DNA from: an uncultured Bacteroidota bacterium
GTDB taxonomy: Bacteria > Bacteroidota > Bacteroidia > AKYH767-A > 2013-40CM-41-45
Reading direction: 5' to 3'
NCBI GenBank assembly: GCA_937871435.1
Contig: CALMQM010000124.1
Location: forward strand, 1-55,467
Length of the DNA: 55,467 nucleotides
Below are positions 47,707 to 55,467 of this stretch, one piece after another. The notes beneath the pieces are model-generated. The model was given only the letters and a program-made list of their open reading frames with translations, ran no database searches and was not told where the DNA came from. A program made the translations under genes and the position numbers. Every line of letters begins with the position of its first letter. Position 1 is the first letter of the stretch.

Positions 47707-47929
47707 AAAATATGCAATTTCTTTGAAGGCGGGATTTTGTACTTATCATATTCTAAAAGCTCAGGAGATCTTTTCTCTAAAGTAGAGATTGAAAGTGGTA
47801 GTAATTGAGACTAAGAAATGGTCGGTTAAGAGGCAATTTGGTAGAACAAATGTCAGAAGAACGTACGTTCGAACTGGCATTGGATGAAGATGACTCCAGT
47901 CAGGTTTTGACGAATAAAACTTGTCAAAC
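47707..47929. other. Divergent spacer without a supported gene
   Basis: Lies between the H1-like promoter and the dehydrogenase promoter. The only notable motif is a 12-base palindrome GAACGTACGTTC at 47859-47870. A minus-strand frame over 47761-47979 has no convincing traits. Confidence 0.6.
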
Positions 47930-47960
47930 TTTGGCTTTTGGTTGATTTCCCGTAGGTTTG
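47930..47960 (+). promoter_or_regulatory. Promoter of the Glu/Leu dehydrogenase
   Basis: TTTG at 47930-47933, a 19-base spacer, and TAGGTTTG at 47953-47960. A full consensus match with a leader of about 12 bases. Confidence 0.85.
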
Positions 47961-47977
47961 CGGCACTTTTACAAGCC

Positions 47978-49240
47978 ATGAGTCAACAAACTGCGACATT
48001 CGAATCTGCCCGATTAAAAGAACTGATCAGACGCTTTGAAGAAAAGCGTCCCGAAATTGTCTTTGAATGGAAGGACCCTGAAACTGAGGCGGAGGGGTGG
48101 ATAGTAATTAATTCCCTGAGAGGCGGTTCCGCAGGAGGGGGAACCCGGATGCGTAAAGGCCTGGATATGCGGGAAGTTGAATCTTTGGCCAAGACCATGG
48201 AAATCAAGTTTTCTGTGAGTGGTCCGGCGATCGGTGGGGCCAAATCAGGAATCAATTTTGATCCGGCCGACCCACGAAAAAAAGGTGTTCTTGAAAGATG
48301 GTTCAAGGCAGTAATGCCATTGCTGAAAACTTATTATGGTACCGGGGGAGATTTGAATGTGGATGAGATTCACGAAGTAATTCCGATTACTGAAAAATAC
48401 GGATTGCGACATCCGCAGGAAGGGACTGTAGTTGCACATTTTAATGCTTCCGAAGAAAGAAAAGCAGCCATCATTGATCAGCTCAGGAAAGGGGTAAAAA
48501 AACGTCTTGACGATTCCAGCTTTTCACCAGATTCATCCCGAAATATTACAGTGGCTGACATGATTACAGGATACGGTGTTGCAGAATCAGTACGGCATCA
48601 ATATCTACTCCAGGGTTCGGATGTGAAAGGAAAGAGGGCATTGATTCAAGGCTGGGGAAATGTTGGAGCAGCTGCCGGTTTTTATCTGGCCCAAATGGGA
48701 GTGAAAATTGTGGGTGTGCTCGACAGGAGTGGCGGTTTACTCAATCCTGAAGGATATTCATTTGAAGAAGTTAAAAAGTTATATTTAAATCGCAACGGCA
48801 ATCAATTAGAGTCTCCGGATTTATTACCTACTGAAGAGATTAAAAAAGATTTCTGGACGACTGAAGCGGAAATTTTTATTCCGGCTGCTGCTTCAAGACT
48901 GATCCACAAAGATCATGTGAAAAGTTTGGTAGGGAAGGGACTTGAAATGATTTCTTGCGGAGCCAACGTGCCATTTGCTGACAATGAAATTTTCTTTGGA
49001 CCAATTGCTGAATATGCCGATTCACAGGTAACAGTTATTCCTGATTTTATTGCGAATTGTGGAATGGCAAGAGTCTTCCGTTACCTGATGGGAGATCAGG
49101 TTGAAATTTCTGACAAAGCAATTTTTTCAGATGTTTCAGCATGTATCAGTGATGCGTTGAAAGAAGTTGCGAGTCGGCATTCCGACGAAACTCACCTCAG
49201 TCAGGCCGCCTTGGAGTGGTCTATCGGTAAACTGATTTGA
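47978..49240 (+). CDS. Glu/Leu/Phe/Val dehydrogenase family
   Basis: NAD(P)-dependent oxidative deamination of an amino acid. From Met 47978 it has 420 residues with GGSAGGGTRMRKGL in the N-terminal domain, the catalytic Lys in GPAIGGAKSGINFDP, GGDLNVDEIHEV, and the Rossmann loop ALIQGWGNVGAAAGFYL. The substrate is not settled between glutamate and a branched or other amino acid. The start is set by the promoter at 47953; a frame beginning at 47921 would cross it. Confidence 0.9.
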   Translation: MSQQTATFESARLKELIRRFEEKRPEIVFEWKDPETEAEGWIVINSLRGGSAGGGTRMRKGLDMREVESLAKTMEIKFSVSGPAIGGAKSGINFDPADPRKKGVLERWFKAVMPLLKTYYGTGGDLNVDEIHEVIPITEKYGLRHPQEGTVVAHFNASEERKAAIIDQLRKGVKKRLDDSSFSPDSSRNITVADMITGYGVAESVRHQYLLQGSDVKGKRALIQGWGNVGAAAGFYLAQMGVKIVGVLDRSGGLLNPEGYSFEEVKKLYLNRNGNQLESPDLLPTEEIKKDFWTTEAEIFIPAAASRLIHKDHVKSLVGKGLEMISCGANVPFADNEIFFGPIAEYADSQVTVIPDFIANCGMARVFRYLMGDQVEISDKAIFSDVSACISDALKEVASRHSDETHLSQAALEWSIGKLI

Positions 49241-49293
49241 ACTATTCGTAAGGAATTTCTTTTTTTAGGTAATATTTTTCGTTCAGATCCGGG

Positions 49294-49325
49294 TTTGTTG
49301 TTTCATGCAGCATGAATTAGTTTTG
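49294..49325 (+). promoter_or_regulatory. Promoter of the mechanosensitive channel gene
   Basis: TTTG at 49294-49297, 20-base spacer, TAGTTTTG at 49318-49325, 21 bases before the ATG. Confidence 0.8.
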
Positions 49326-49345
49326 TAAACTATTTAATTCATCAT

Positions 49346-50464
49346 ATGGAAGAATGGGACAATTCACTTCAGCAGTCATTTCTTGATAATAGTCTGGCCG
49401 ACTACCTCTGGTTTGCAGGTATTCTTGTGACAGGATTGATTCTGAAAAAATTTCTATCCAAGCTTCTTAGCCGTTTACTTTACCGGGTTTTCAGACGTTA
49501 TGGAAAGCATGTTGGAGTAGAGAAATTTATTGCATTGCTTTCGGCACCTGTTGGGTTTTTATTGCTTGTTGTAATCGTCTATTTTTCTTGTGACCGCTTG
49601 AAATTCCCAAGAGAATGGAACCTCGATCCGGAAAATGTTTTTGGTGTCCGGTTTGTGTTGATCCAGGTATTCCAGGGAGCAATGGTGCTTGCATTTACCT
49701 GGATAGCGACTCGTGTTATAGAATTCATAGGTCTGGTAATGAAATCGCGTGCCGCGCAAACGGAATCCAAACTGGATGATCAACTGGTTCCTTTTGTAAA
49801 AGAAATCGCCAAGGTGATTGTTGCCGGAGTCGGATTTCTCATCATGCTTGCCGTCACATTTGATCTGGATGTTTTGTCTTTGGTTGCCGGTCTGGGAATT
49901 GGCGGACTTGCAATCGCGCTGGCAGCAAAAGAGACTCTTGAAAATTTACTCGGTTCATTTACAATTTTTCTCGACAAACCTTTTATAGTTGGAGACCAGG
50001 TAAAGGTCGGGAGTATTGAAGGAATGGTAGAAAGTATCGGATTCAGATCTACAAGGATTCGTGCACTGGACAAAATGATGGTCACAGTACCGAATAAAAA
50101 AATGGTAGATGCGGAACTGATAAATGAAACAGCACGTTCAGTAAGAAGGGCGAAGTTCTCCATTGGTCTGATGTATACCACAACTGAAAATCAATTGAAG
50201 AATATTCTAAAAGAAATTCGTCAGTTGCTGAATGGACATGCTTCCCTGGAACCTCATCCTGTAGTTCGTTTCGAACATTTCAATAATAATTCTCTCGATA
50301 TTCTTATTATCTATGTTGTAATGACTCCTGTTTATGAAGAATTTTTGCAGGTGAAAGAAGAGTTAAATTTTAAAATTCTGGAGATTGTAAAAAACAATAG
50401 AAGTGAATTTGCATATCCATCATTGTCGGTTTTTCTGAACCAGGCAAACACCGAGAATTCCTGA
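49346..50464 (+). CDS. MscS-family mechanosensitive channel
   Basis: Pressure-gated channel, 372 residues, with about four membrane segments (about 17-37, 66-90, 100-125, 150-175) before the pore-lining helix GLGIGGLAIALAAKETLENL, then the beta domain FIVGDQVKVGSIEGMVESIG and RIRALDKMMVTVPNKKM. The C-terminal 120 residues form the alpha/beta part. It protects against osmotic downshock. Single gene with its own promoter. Confidence 0.93.
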   Translation: MEEWDNSLQQSFLDNSLADYLWFAGILVTGLILKKFLSKLLSRLLYRVFRRYGKHVGVEKFIALLSAPVGFLLLVVIVYFSCDRLKFPREWNLDPENVFGVRFVLIQVFQGAMVLAFTWIATRVIEFIGLVMKSRAAQTESKLDDQLVPFVKEIAKVIVAGVGFLIMLAVTFDLDVLSLVAGLGIGGLAIALAAKETLENLLGSFTIFLDKPFIVGDQVKVGSIEGMVESIGFRSTRIRALDKMMVTVPNKKMVDAELINETARSVRRAKFSIGLMYTTTENQLKNILKEIRQLLNGHASLEPHPVVRFEHFNNNSLDILIIYVVMTPVYEEFLQVKEELNFKILEIVKNNRSEFAYPSLSVFLNQANTENS

Positions 50465-50513
50465 TTTTTAAAATCGAATCTTACAAGGGAAAAGTATTTT
50501 CTTCAGATTAAGA

Positions 50514-50948
50514 TTAATTGTGAATATATACAGTTTGGTTTGCTGCGTCATATTCACAAACATATTGTTTCATCGATCTGGTTGCCGGACCCTGGATAAT
50601 TGATCCATCAGCAAAACTAAAGCGGCTACCACAATTCCTGTCAACTCCAATTACCTGGCTGGTATCGATATCGATGATGGCAGCATTAACAGAAGGGTCA
50701 TAGGGACAAGCCCGTTCAGAGGCGGTGAATTCATCAATACTTCTCCGGTAAACAATAATTCCTTTAACACCACCATCGATTGCCAATGAGTTACCAATAC
50801 TGTTCAAAGCTGCATATTGTGGAAGTCCAAGGGAAACAACGCGATCCACACTCACATTTGGAATATTGTTTTCTCCGTTACTTTTTTTACAGGCATTCAC
50901 AGAAATCAGAATACAAGCTAATGAAAAATAGCAGATAAATTTGTTCAT
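50514..50948 (-). CDS. Degenerate Rieske-fold lipoprotein
   Basis: From Met 50948 it has 144 residues with a lipoprotein signal (LISVNAC, Cys 20). It resembles the Rieske fold: EFTASERACPYDP at 74-85 for motif one and VDRNCGSRFSFADG at 102-115 for motif two, then GPATRSMKQY. The four ligand positions read C81, Y83, D103 and C106 where a Rieske has C, H, C and H. It should not bind a 2Fe-2S cluster. Divergent from the metal-binding lipoprotein gene. Confidence 0.75.
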   Translation of the reverse strand: MNKFICYFSLACILISVNACKKSNGENNIPNVSVDRVVSLGLPQYAALNSIGNSLAIDGGVKGIIVYRRSIDEFTASERACPYDPSVNAAIIDIDTSQVIGVDRNCGSRFSFADGSIIQGPATRSMKQYVCEYDAANQTVYIHN

Positions 50949-50988
50949 AATAAATAAGACGTTCGGAGATGGTCTTTTTCGCATTATA

Positions 50989-50996
50989 TATCTTTG
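50989..50996 (+). promoter_or_regulatory. -7 box for the metal-binding lipoprotein
   Basis: TATCTTTG fits TAnnTTTG and lies 18 bases before the ATG at 51015. No clean -33 partner. Confidence 0.55.
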
Positions 50997-51014
50997 TAAT
51001 TCAAACCAACAACT

Positions 51015-51245
51015 ATGAAAAAAATAATCTTATTCCTGGCAATTCCTGCCATCTTTCTAGCCTGTAAAGGTAATGAAAACAAGTCGGATGCAACAGCAAC
51101 TGATTCTACGAGTACTGCAGCTCCTGTGGATACTGCGAAAGCAACCAGTGCAATTCAATACACTTGTCCGATGCACCCGGATGTTATTTCGGATAAACCG
51201 GGAACCTGTCCGCAATGCGGCATGGAATTACAGGTAAAAAGCTAA
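51015..51245 (+). CDS. Heavy-metal-binding-domain lipoprotein
   Basis: A 76-residue lipoprotein (IFLAC, Cys 17) with a threonine and alanine rich linker and a heavy-metal-binding domain: YTCPMHPDVISDKPGTCPQC followed by GMEL. This YxCPMHP type is found in copper/silver efflux proteins. Here it stands alone, so a small metal scavenger or chaperone at the outer membrane is likely. Copper is the best guess. Confidence 0.87.
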   Translation: MKKIILFLAIPAIFLACKGNENKSDATATDSTSTAAPVDTAKATSAIQYTCPMHPDVISDKPGTCPQCGMELQVKS

Positions 51246-51317
51246 CCTTTTCGGACAGGAAAATTAATTTCGTATAGACGTTTAGAATAGTTACCGGAGA
51301 TTTTCGTTATATTCATT

Positions 51318-51632
51318 ATGGGTCGAAAAATAAAAATCCTTTTTTTTGTAATCATGATTTTTATGGGGAAAGCGTTGCATGCTCAGGATCTTGATGCACG
51401 CTCTCCCCAACCTGCTCCAGTGGGAAAGCAACAAAAAGCTGCTGAAAAGAAAAAAGAAATCAAACAAAAGAAATTTGAAAAATCTGTTGAGAAAGCGAGA
51501 AAGCAACACCTGAAAAATCAAAGCAAGAATACCCGCAAAATGATGCGAAAGAGCCATCATTCTTCAAAACGCTGGAACGAGGACCGTAAAGGTTTTTTCC
51601 TTACTCGCTGGTTGAGAAAAAAGAATCATTAA
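51318..51632 (+). CDS. Small basic secreted protein
   Basis: A 104-residue protein with a signal peptide (about 1-22, KALHAQ) and a mature part dense in Lys, Arg, Gln and Glu (KKKEIKQKKFEKSVEKARKQ), predicted to be helical. No sorting domain. Function unknown. An intrinsic terminator follows. Confidence 0.65.
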   Translation: MGRKIKILFFVIMIFMGKALHAQDLDARSPQPAPVGKQQKAAEKKKEIKQKKFEKSVEKARKQHLKNQSKNTRKMMRKSHHSSKRWNEDRKGFFLTRWLRKKNH

Positions 51633-51659
51633 TATATTTTGGAAATTTATTTTCTGTTC

Positions 51660-51690
51660 AACCTGTTAAATTGTAACAGGTTCTTTATTT
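51660..51690 (+). terminator. Terminator after the small basic gene
   Basis: Stem AACCTGTTA / TAACAGGTT (51660-51668 and 51674-51682), followed by CTTTATTT. Confidence 0.75.
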
Positions 51691-51700
51691 AACATTTTTT

Positions 51701-51794
51701 CGCCAAGCTTTCATTCCCATTCGCCAAAAACCGCTACCAGAGCGGCTTTCAAAGGCTTATGTTTGTTTTCTATTCTGAAAAGCCTTAATTGGCG
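51701..51794 (+). other. Candidate structured RNA, three-way junction
   Basis: An outer pairing CGCCAA / TTGGCG (51701-51706 or 51722-51727 with 51789-51794) encloses two hairpins: CCGCT / AGCGG (51731-51735, 51741-51745) and AAGGCTT / AAGCCTT (51752-51758, 51780-51786). CGCCAA is doubled on the left, so two folds compete. No frame is convincing here. A candidate only. Confidence 0.35.
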
Positions 51795-51879
51795 CAGTTT
51801 TCAGACCATGAAAGAGTATAAAAAAATATTTTCAAATGACTTTGCTCCGAGCATTTCAATGGAAAATTTTATTCGACCA

Positions 51880-51899
51880 TGTTGACATAAATGTCAACA
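51880..51899. promoter_or_regulatory. 20-base perfect palindrome, possible operator
   Basis: TGTTGACAT-AA-ATGTCAACA: nine-base arms around AA with no mismatch. Size and symmetry resemble a dimeric repressor site. No gene start is within 300 bases that it clearly controls. Confidence 0.45.
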
Positions 51900-51965
51900 A
51901 TTTGCAGTGGCATATTTCTCAAACACGTATTCTGATTTTTGGTTCAAAAAAATTCCGATTTCTTA

Positions 51966-52249
51966 ATGGTTTTGACGTGGTATCAAAGCCTCATCATACT
52001 TTGAGTCAATACCTGATAAGAAATAATAACAGGAGTATGCCACATAGAGAATGTGCTTAAAGTCCTGAATATTCTCAGTCCGTTCGCCATGTAAATACAG
52101 GCATTCGCCACTGTTAATAATTGCATAAACAAGAAAATTTGGTTCAGGGGTAGCGGTAGAAATATCTTGCCCTGCCTTAAGATAAAATCGAAAAATTCTG
52201 TACAAACACGGAGTCTTTCTTCAAATAAAATTAATTCATAATCAAACAA
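51966..52249 (-). pseudogene. Possible frameshifted coding remnant
   Basis: Two overlapping minus-strand frames join into one protein-like text: FDYELILFEERLRVCTEFF in the first, and RFYLKAGQDISTATPEPNF then LVYAIINSGECLYLHGERTE in the second, ending with ALIPRQNH and TAA at 51968-51966. The switch point is near 52190. No ATG heads either frame. I do not recognise the family, so a decayed gene is possible but unproved. Confidence 0.35.
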
Positions 52250-52289
52250 TCAACATACGTCGAACGAAAATTCTTCAATGCCCCCGCTC

Positions 52290-55200
52290 ATGAAAAACAA
52301 TTACAAAATGCTTAAACAGTTATGCTTCTTGGCCGTATTCCTGTGTGGGAGTACCGCTGGCTTTGCGCAAACTCAAACCTTTTCCAGTTCCGGAACATTT
52401 ACAGCTCCTGCAGGAGTGACCTCAGTTGTTGTTGAATGTTGGGGTGGCGGAGGTGCCGGTGGAGGAAACTCATCAAACTCAGATGGAGGCGGCGGAGGTG
52501 GTGGCGGAGCTTATTCCAAAGCTACAATCTCGGTTACACCTGGTACAGGTTATACTGTAAATGTTGGAAATGGTGCTTCCGGTGGTTCCGGAAGTGGATC
52601 TGCAGGCGGAGATTCCTATTTTATAAATTCCAGTACAGTGATGGCCAAGGGTGGAAGTGGCGGAGGAGCTGTCTCAGGAGGTAATCCGGGTGCTGGTGGC
52701 GCCGGTGGTTCAAGTACCTCAAGTGTAGGAACAACTAAATTTGCAGGTGGAACCGGTGGAGCCGGAAGGAATAATAATAGCGGACAAGGTGGTCCAGGAG
52801 GATCTTCTGCGGGCACAGCTGCAGCAGGTACATCCGGTGCAGGTACCTGGACAACAGTAACAGCTGGTGCTGCTCCAAGTGGAGGAGGTATTGGTGGTAA
52901 TGGAGGAACTTCCGGAAATGATGGTTCGAATGGAACTGTTCCCGGTGGTGGAGGTGGTGGTGCAGGTGATAACAACTCTAGTGGCGGAGATGGGGCAAAA
53001 GGTCAGGTAATCATTACATGGACTTGTTCAAACACACTGACTTCAGGAGCTGGAACAAATATTCAATCGGTTTGTAAATCCAGTCCGATCACAAATATTA
53101 CTTATGCTTTAGTAGGTGCTACCGGGGCCAACGTCACAGGTTTACCGACTGGTGTAACCGGTTTGTACAGTTCGGGAACTGTAACAATCAGTGGTTCCCC
53201 TTCTGTGAGCGGAACTTTTAATTATACGGTAACTCCAACCGGAAGCTGTACAAGCAGTACTGCGACCGGTACAATTACTGTGAATGCGCCTACAGCAAAT
53301 GCAGGCGCTGCTCTCAGCAATATTTGTCAGGGTGGGACATCAGCGGCCCTGGGTGGCAGTGTTGGCGGAACAGCAACAGGTGGCACCTGGTCGGATGGCG
53401 CATTGGGGGGTTCGTTCAGTCCCAATGCAACAACACTAAATGCAACATATACTCCACTTAGCAATTATACTGGAACAGTGGTTTTGACTCTCACTACCAG
53501 TGGTGGTGCCTGTGGTACAACAACAGCTTCTAAAAATCTGAATGTTGTTGCTCAACCTTTAGCAACAGGTTCAGGAGGCAGCCAAACTATTTGTGTTGGA
53601 GGAACAGCTACAGTTTCCGGAATCACGGCTGCAAACGGAACAATTTCCTGGTCAGAAAATGGAGCCGGGTCTATTACAAGCGGAGGAACTACTACATCAC
53701 CAACTTATACTTCTCAGTCAGGAGATGCCGGTAATACCGTTACTCTTACCATGACTGTATCAGGGAGTCCTTGTACAGCAGCAACTGCTACCTACTCCGT
53801 TATTGTAAATCCACTGCCTTCTGTTTCGGTTTCACCTTCCGCACCAAATGTTTGTGCTGGAAGCGGGGTTTCACTTACAGCATCAGGTGCATCAACGTAT
53901 TCATGGTCTCCTGCCGGTAGTCTCAATGTATCAACCGGGGCAACTGTAATTGCTTCTCCATCCGTAAATACCACTTATACTGTTACAGGGACAAATGCTA
54001 ATGGTTGTATCAATACAAATACTGCTGCAGTGACTGTAATTTCTGCACCTTCAGCCGTTTCAGTAACACCATCGTCAACAACAATTTGTCCGGGAGGCCA
54101 TGTGTCTCTTAATGCATCCGGTGGATCTCTCAATTCAACCTATACTTCCGGAACAGGATCGTCAACAACATCTTCGAATACAAGTAATTCTAATTTGGGG
54201 CCTAATCCACTTCAAAATTATTATGGCGGTAGCAAAGAACAAACCATGTGGCGTGCTTCAGAATTGTCAGCCCTGGGGTTGGTGAATGGATCAATAATTA
54301 ATTCTGTAACTATCAATCTTAACGCAGCAAATACAACGTATGCACTTTTGAATTACCGAATTAAATATCAATTGTCTTCCTCAATTACTTCTTTGTCAAC
54401 CACACCAATTACTTCAGGATGGACAACAATCTTTGGTCCTCAAAGTTATACACCATCAGTTGGTATAAACACATTTACATTTTCCACACCAATTGTCTGG
54501 GATGGATCAAGTTCCCTGATTCTGGAATTCAATTTCAGTAATAACAATACAGGTGCTTCCGGTACACTGAATACAGCAACTTATAACACCGGAATTGGAT
54601 ACACAGCAACTAATTTCTATCGCGCAGATAATGTTACTGCCGCTTCAGTGGATGCATTTTCAAGCACTGTAAATTTTTCATATAGTTCAAGAAATAATGT
54701 TCAATTCAATGTCACGCATCCTGTAAATTATTCCTGGTCACCTGCAGGGGGATTAAGCGCAACAACCGGTAGCCTGGTTACTGCAAGTCCATCTTCTGCT
54801 ACTACCTACACGGTAACTGCAACCCTTACGAATGGTTGTAGTACGACATCCACATCTGCTGTAAGCATCAATCCGGCTTTATCAGTTTCTTTCACTCATA
54901 CGGATGTGAGTTGTAATGGCGGTTCAAATGGATCCGCAACGGCAATTCCTTCCGGTGGTAATGGAACATATGTTAGTTACTTGTGGTCTAATATTCAGAC
55001 TACGGCAACTGCAACAGGATTGAGTACCGGTACATATACTGTAACTGTTACAGACGGCTTGGGATGTACTGCAAGTAATTCAGTAACAATTTCGCAGCCT
55101 GCATTACTTGTTGCAAGTTGTTCAGTTATTTCCAATGTTACCTGTCCGGGGGGGGCAAATGGGTCAGCTTCCGTAAGCGCTTCAGGTGGTACTTCGCCAT

Positions 55201-55467
55201 ATACAGGAACAGGAACATTTAGCGGTTTGGCCGCAGGTTCCTACACGTATAATATTTCTGATGCAAACGGATGTACAGCTTCTTGTAATGTAACAATCAC
55301 ACAGCCTGCTGTATTGGTTGCCAATTGTACAGTTGTTTCTAACGTTTCTTGTAACGGAGGTTCCGATGGAGTAGCTTCAGTGAGCGGTTCAGGTGGTACA
55401 GCTCCATATACAGGAACAGGATCATTTACTGGATTAGCGCCTGGTTCCTACACATACAATATTTCTG
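52290..55467 (+). CDS. Large Gly-rich, SprB-repeat adhesin (3' end beyond window)
   Basis: The reading frame stays open from the ATG at 52290 (or 52278) to the right edge, more than 1050 residues. Order: signal peptide (about 1-26, FLCGSTAGFAQ), a glycine-rich domain (about 40-240, GGGGAGGGNSSNSDGGGGGG), several PKD/Ig-like repeats (SVCKSSPITNITYALVGATG, TICVGGTATVSGI, WSPAGSLNVSTGATV), and SprB repeats from about 54880: VSCNGGSNGSATA, VTVTDGLGCTASNSVTISQP, SDANGCTASCNVTITQPA. SprB-type adhesins drive gliding or surface attachment and are T9SS cargo. The C-terminal sorting domain is off the window. Confidence 0.88.
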   Translation, partial: MKNNYKMLKQLCFLAVFLCGSTAGFAQTQTFSSSGTFTAPAGVTSVVVECWGGGGAGGGNSSNSDGGGGGGGGAYSKATISVTPGTGYTVNVGNGASGGSGSGSAGGDSYFINSSTVMAKGGSGGGAVSGGNPGAGGAGGSSTSSVGTTKFAGGTGGAGRNNNSGQGGPGGSSAGTAAAGTSGAGTWTTVTAGAAPSGGGIGGNGGTSGNDGSNGTVPGGGGGGAGDNNSSGGDGAKGQVIITWTCSNTLTSGAGTNIQSVCKSSPITNITYALVGATGANVTGLPTGVTGLYSSGTVTISGSPSVSGTFNYTVTPTGSCTSSTATGTITVNAPTANAGAALSNICQGGTSAALGGSVGGTATGGTWSDGALGGSFSPNATTLNATYTPLSNYTGTVVLTLTTSGGACGTTTASKNLNVVAQPLATGSGGSQTICVGGTATVSGITAANGTISWSENGAGSITSGGTTTSPTYTSQSGDAGNTVTLTMTVSGSPCTAATATYSVIVNPLPSVSVSPSAPNVCAGSGVSLTASGASTYSWSPAGSLNVSTGATVIASPSVNTTYTVTGTNANGCINTNTAAVTVISAPSAVSVTPSSTTICPGGHVSLNASGGSLNSTYTSGTGSSTTSSNTSNSNLGPNPLQNYYGGSKEQTMWRASELSALGLVNGSIINSVTINLNAANTTYALLNYRIKYQLSSSITSLSTTPITSGWTTIFGPQSYTPSVGINTFTFSTPIVWDGSSSLILEFNFSNNNTGASGTLNTATYNTGIGYTATNFYRADNVTAASVDAFSSTVNFSYSSRNNVQFNVTHPVNYSWSPAGGLSATTGSLVTASPSSATTYTVTATLTNGCSTTSTSAVSINPALSVSFTHTDVSCNGGSNGSATAIPSGGNGTYVSYLWSNIQTTATATGLSTGTYTVTVTDGLGCTASNSVTISQPALLVASCSVISNVTCPGGANGSASVSASGGTSPYTGTGTFSGLAAGSYTYNISDANGCTASCNVTITQPAVLVANCTVVSNVSCNGGSDGVASVSGSGGTAPYTGTGSFTGLAPGSYTYNIS
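54880..55467 (+). repeat. Tandem SprB-type repeats inside the adhesin
   Basis: Three repeats of about 70 residues: unit one at about 54880-55104, unit two at about 55105-55311, unit three from about 55312 and cut by the edge. Units two and three are close at DNA level (for instance CAGGTTCCTACACGTATAAT against CTGGTTCCTACACATACAAT), which suggests recent duplication. Confidence 0.75.

Noticed and set aside
47761-47979. Small minus-strand frame of 72 codons before the dehydrogenase
   Set aside because: It covers the dehydrogenase promoter, and the residues show no signal or domain.
52616-52975. Proline-rich minus-strand frame
   Set aside because: Antisense shadow of the glycine-rich part of the adhesin.

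Overview
The window is chromosomal DNA of a member of the Bacteroidota (Bacteroidetes). Several signs agree on this. Six secreted proteins are built like type IX secretion (T9SS) cargo, five of them ending in a C-terminal sorting domain. A TonB-dependent outer-membrane receptor starts with a carboxypeptidase-like domain. Families such as DUF3822, bacterial GGGP synthase and GH3-type enzymes are present, and atpD-atpC stand apart from the other ATP synthase genes. Many genes carry the phylum's promoter, TTTG about 20 bases before TAnnTTTG. Order or species cannot be fixed from the sequence. I see no phage, insertion sequence, CRISPR array or rRNA operon.

Layout. 1-2600: end of an unidentified gene, a T9SS cargo gene, a truncated sorting-domain remnant ending in a quasi-palindrome, and a gene-free stretch with short repeat elements. 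2600-8650: conserved housekeeping block on the minus strand (rsfS, ftsH, LUD protein, DUF2007, cdsA, psd) with birA divergent. 8650-20150: T9SS cargo, pyrE, Nudix hydrolase, coaD, rsmD-DUF3822, tRNA-Val, LysE exporter, GH3 enzyme, icd, ribF. 20170-27730: leucine-rich-repeat protein, kelch protein, a TPP riboswitch in front of a TonB receptor, a PnuC-type transporter fused in an operon to a NadR-like kinase, and an AraC regulator. 27770-38270: GGGP synthase, phosphopantetheinyl transferase, T9SS cargo, ahcY, di-haem peroxidase, an atypical subtilase, a TMEM175-like channel, atpC and atpD. 38540-46850: murF, a Wzc/Wza polysaccharide export pair behind an acyl-CoA dehydrogenase, T9SS cargo, anmK. 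46900-55467: histone H1-like protein, Glu/Leu-type dehydrogenase, MscS channel, small lipoproteins including a degenerate Rieske-fold protein, a non-coding stretch with unusual palindromes, and the start of a large glycine-rich, SprB-repeat adhesin that runs off the end.

How the genes work together. Most of the window is core metabolism and envelope biology: phospholipid synthesis (psd, cdsA), cofactor synthesis (coaD, ribF, birA), peptidoglycan synthesis and recycling (murF, anmK), membrane protein quality control (ftsH) and energy (atpDC, icd). The accessory layer is surface-oriented: T9SS cargo, capsule export, lipoproteins and the adhesin. The clearest regulated module is thiamin-related: a predicted promoter, TPP aptamer, hairpin and receptor gene lie in that order, with a vitamin transporter and kinase nearby. 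No complete undescribed system is evident. The best leads are the subtilase with an altered oxyanion residue and a haem-type motif, the Rieske-like lipoprotein without cluster ligands, the structured non-coding stretch at 51.7-52.25 kb, and the self-complementary junction at 1.94-2.01 kb.
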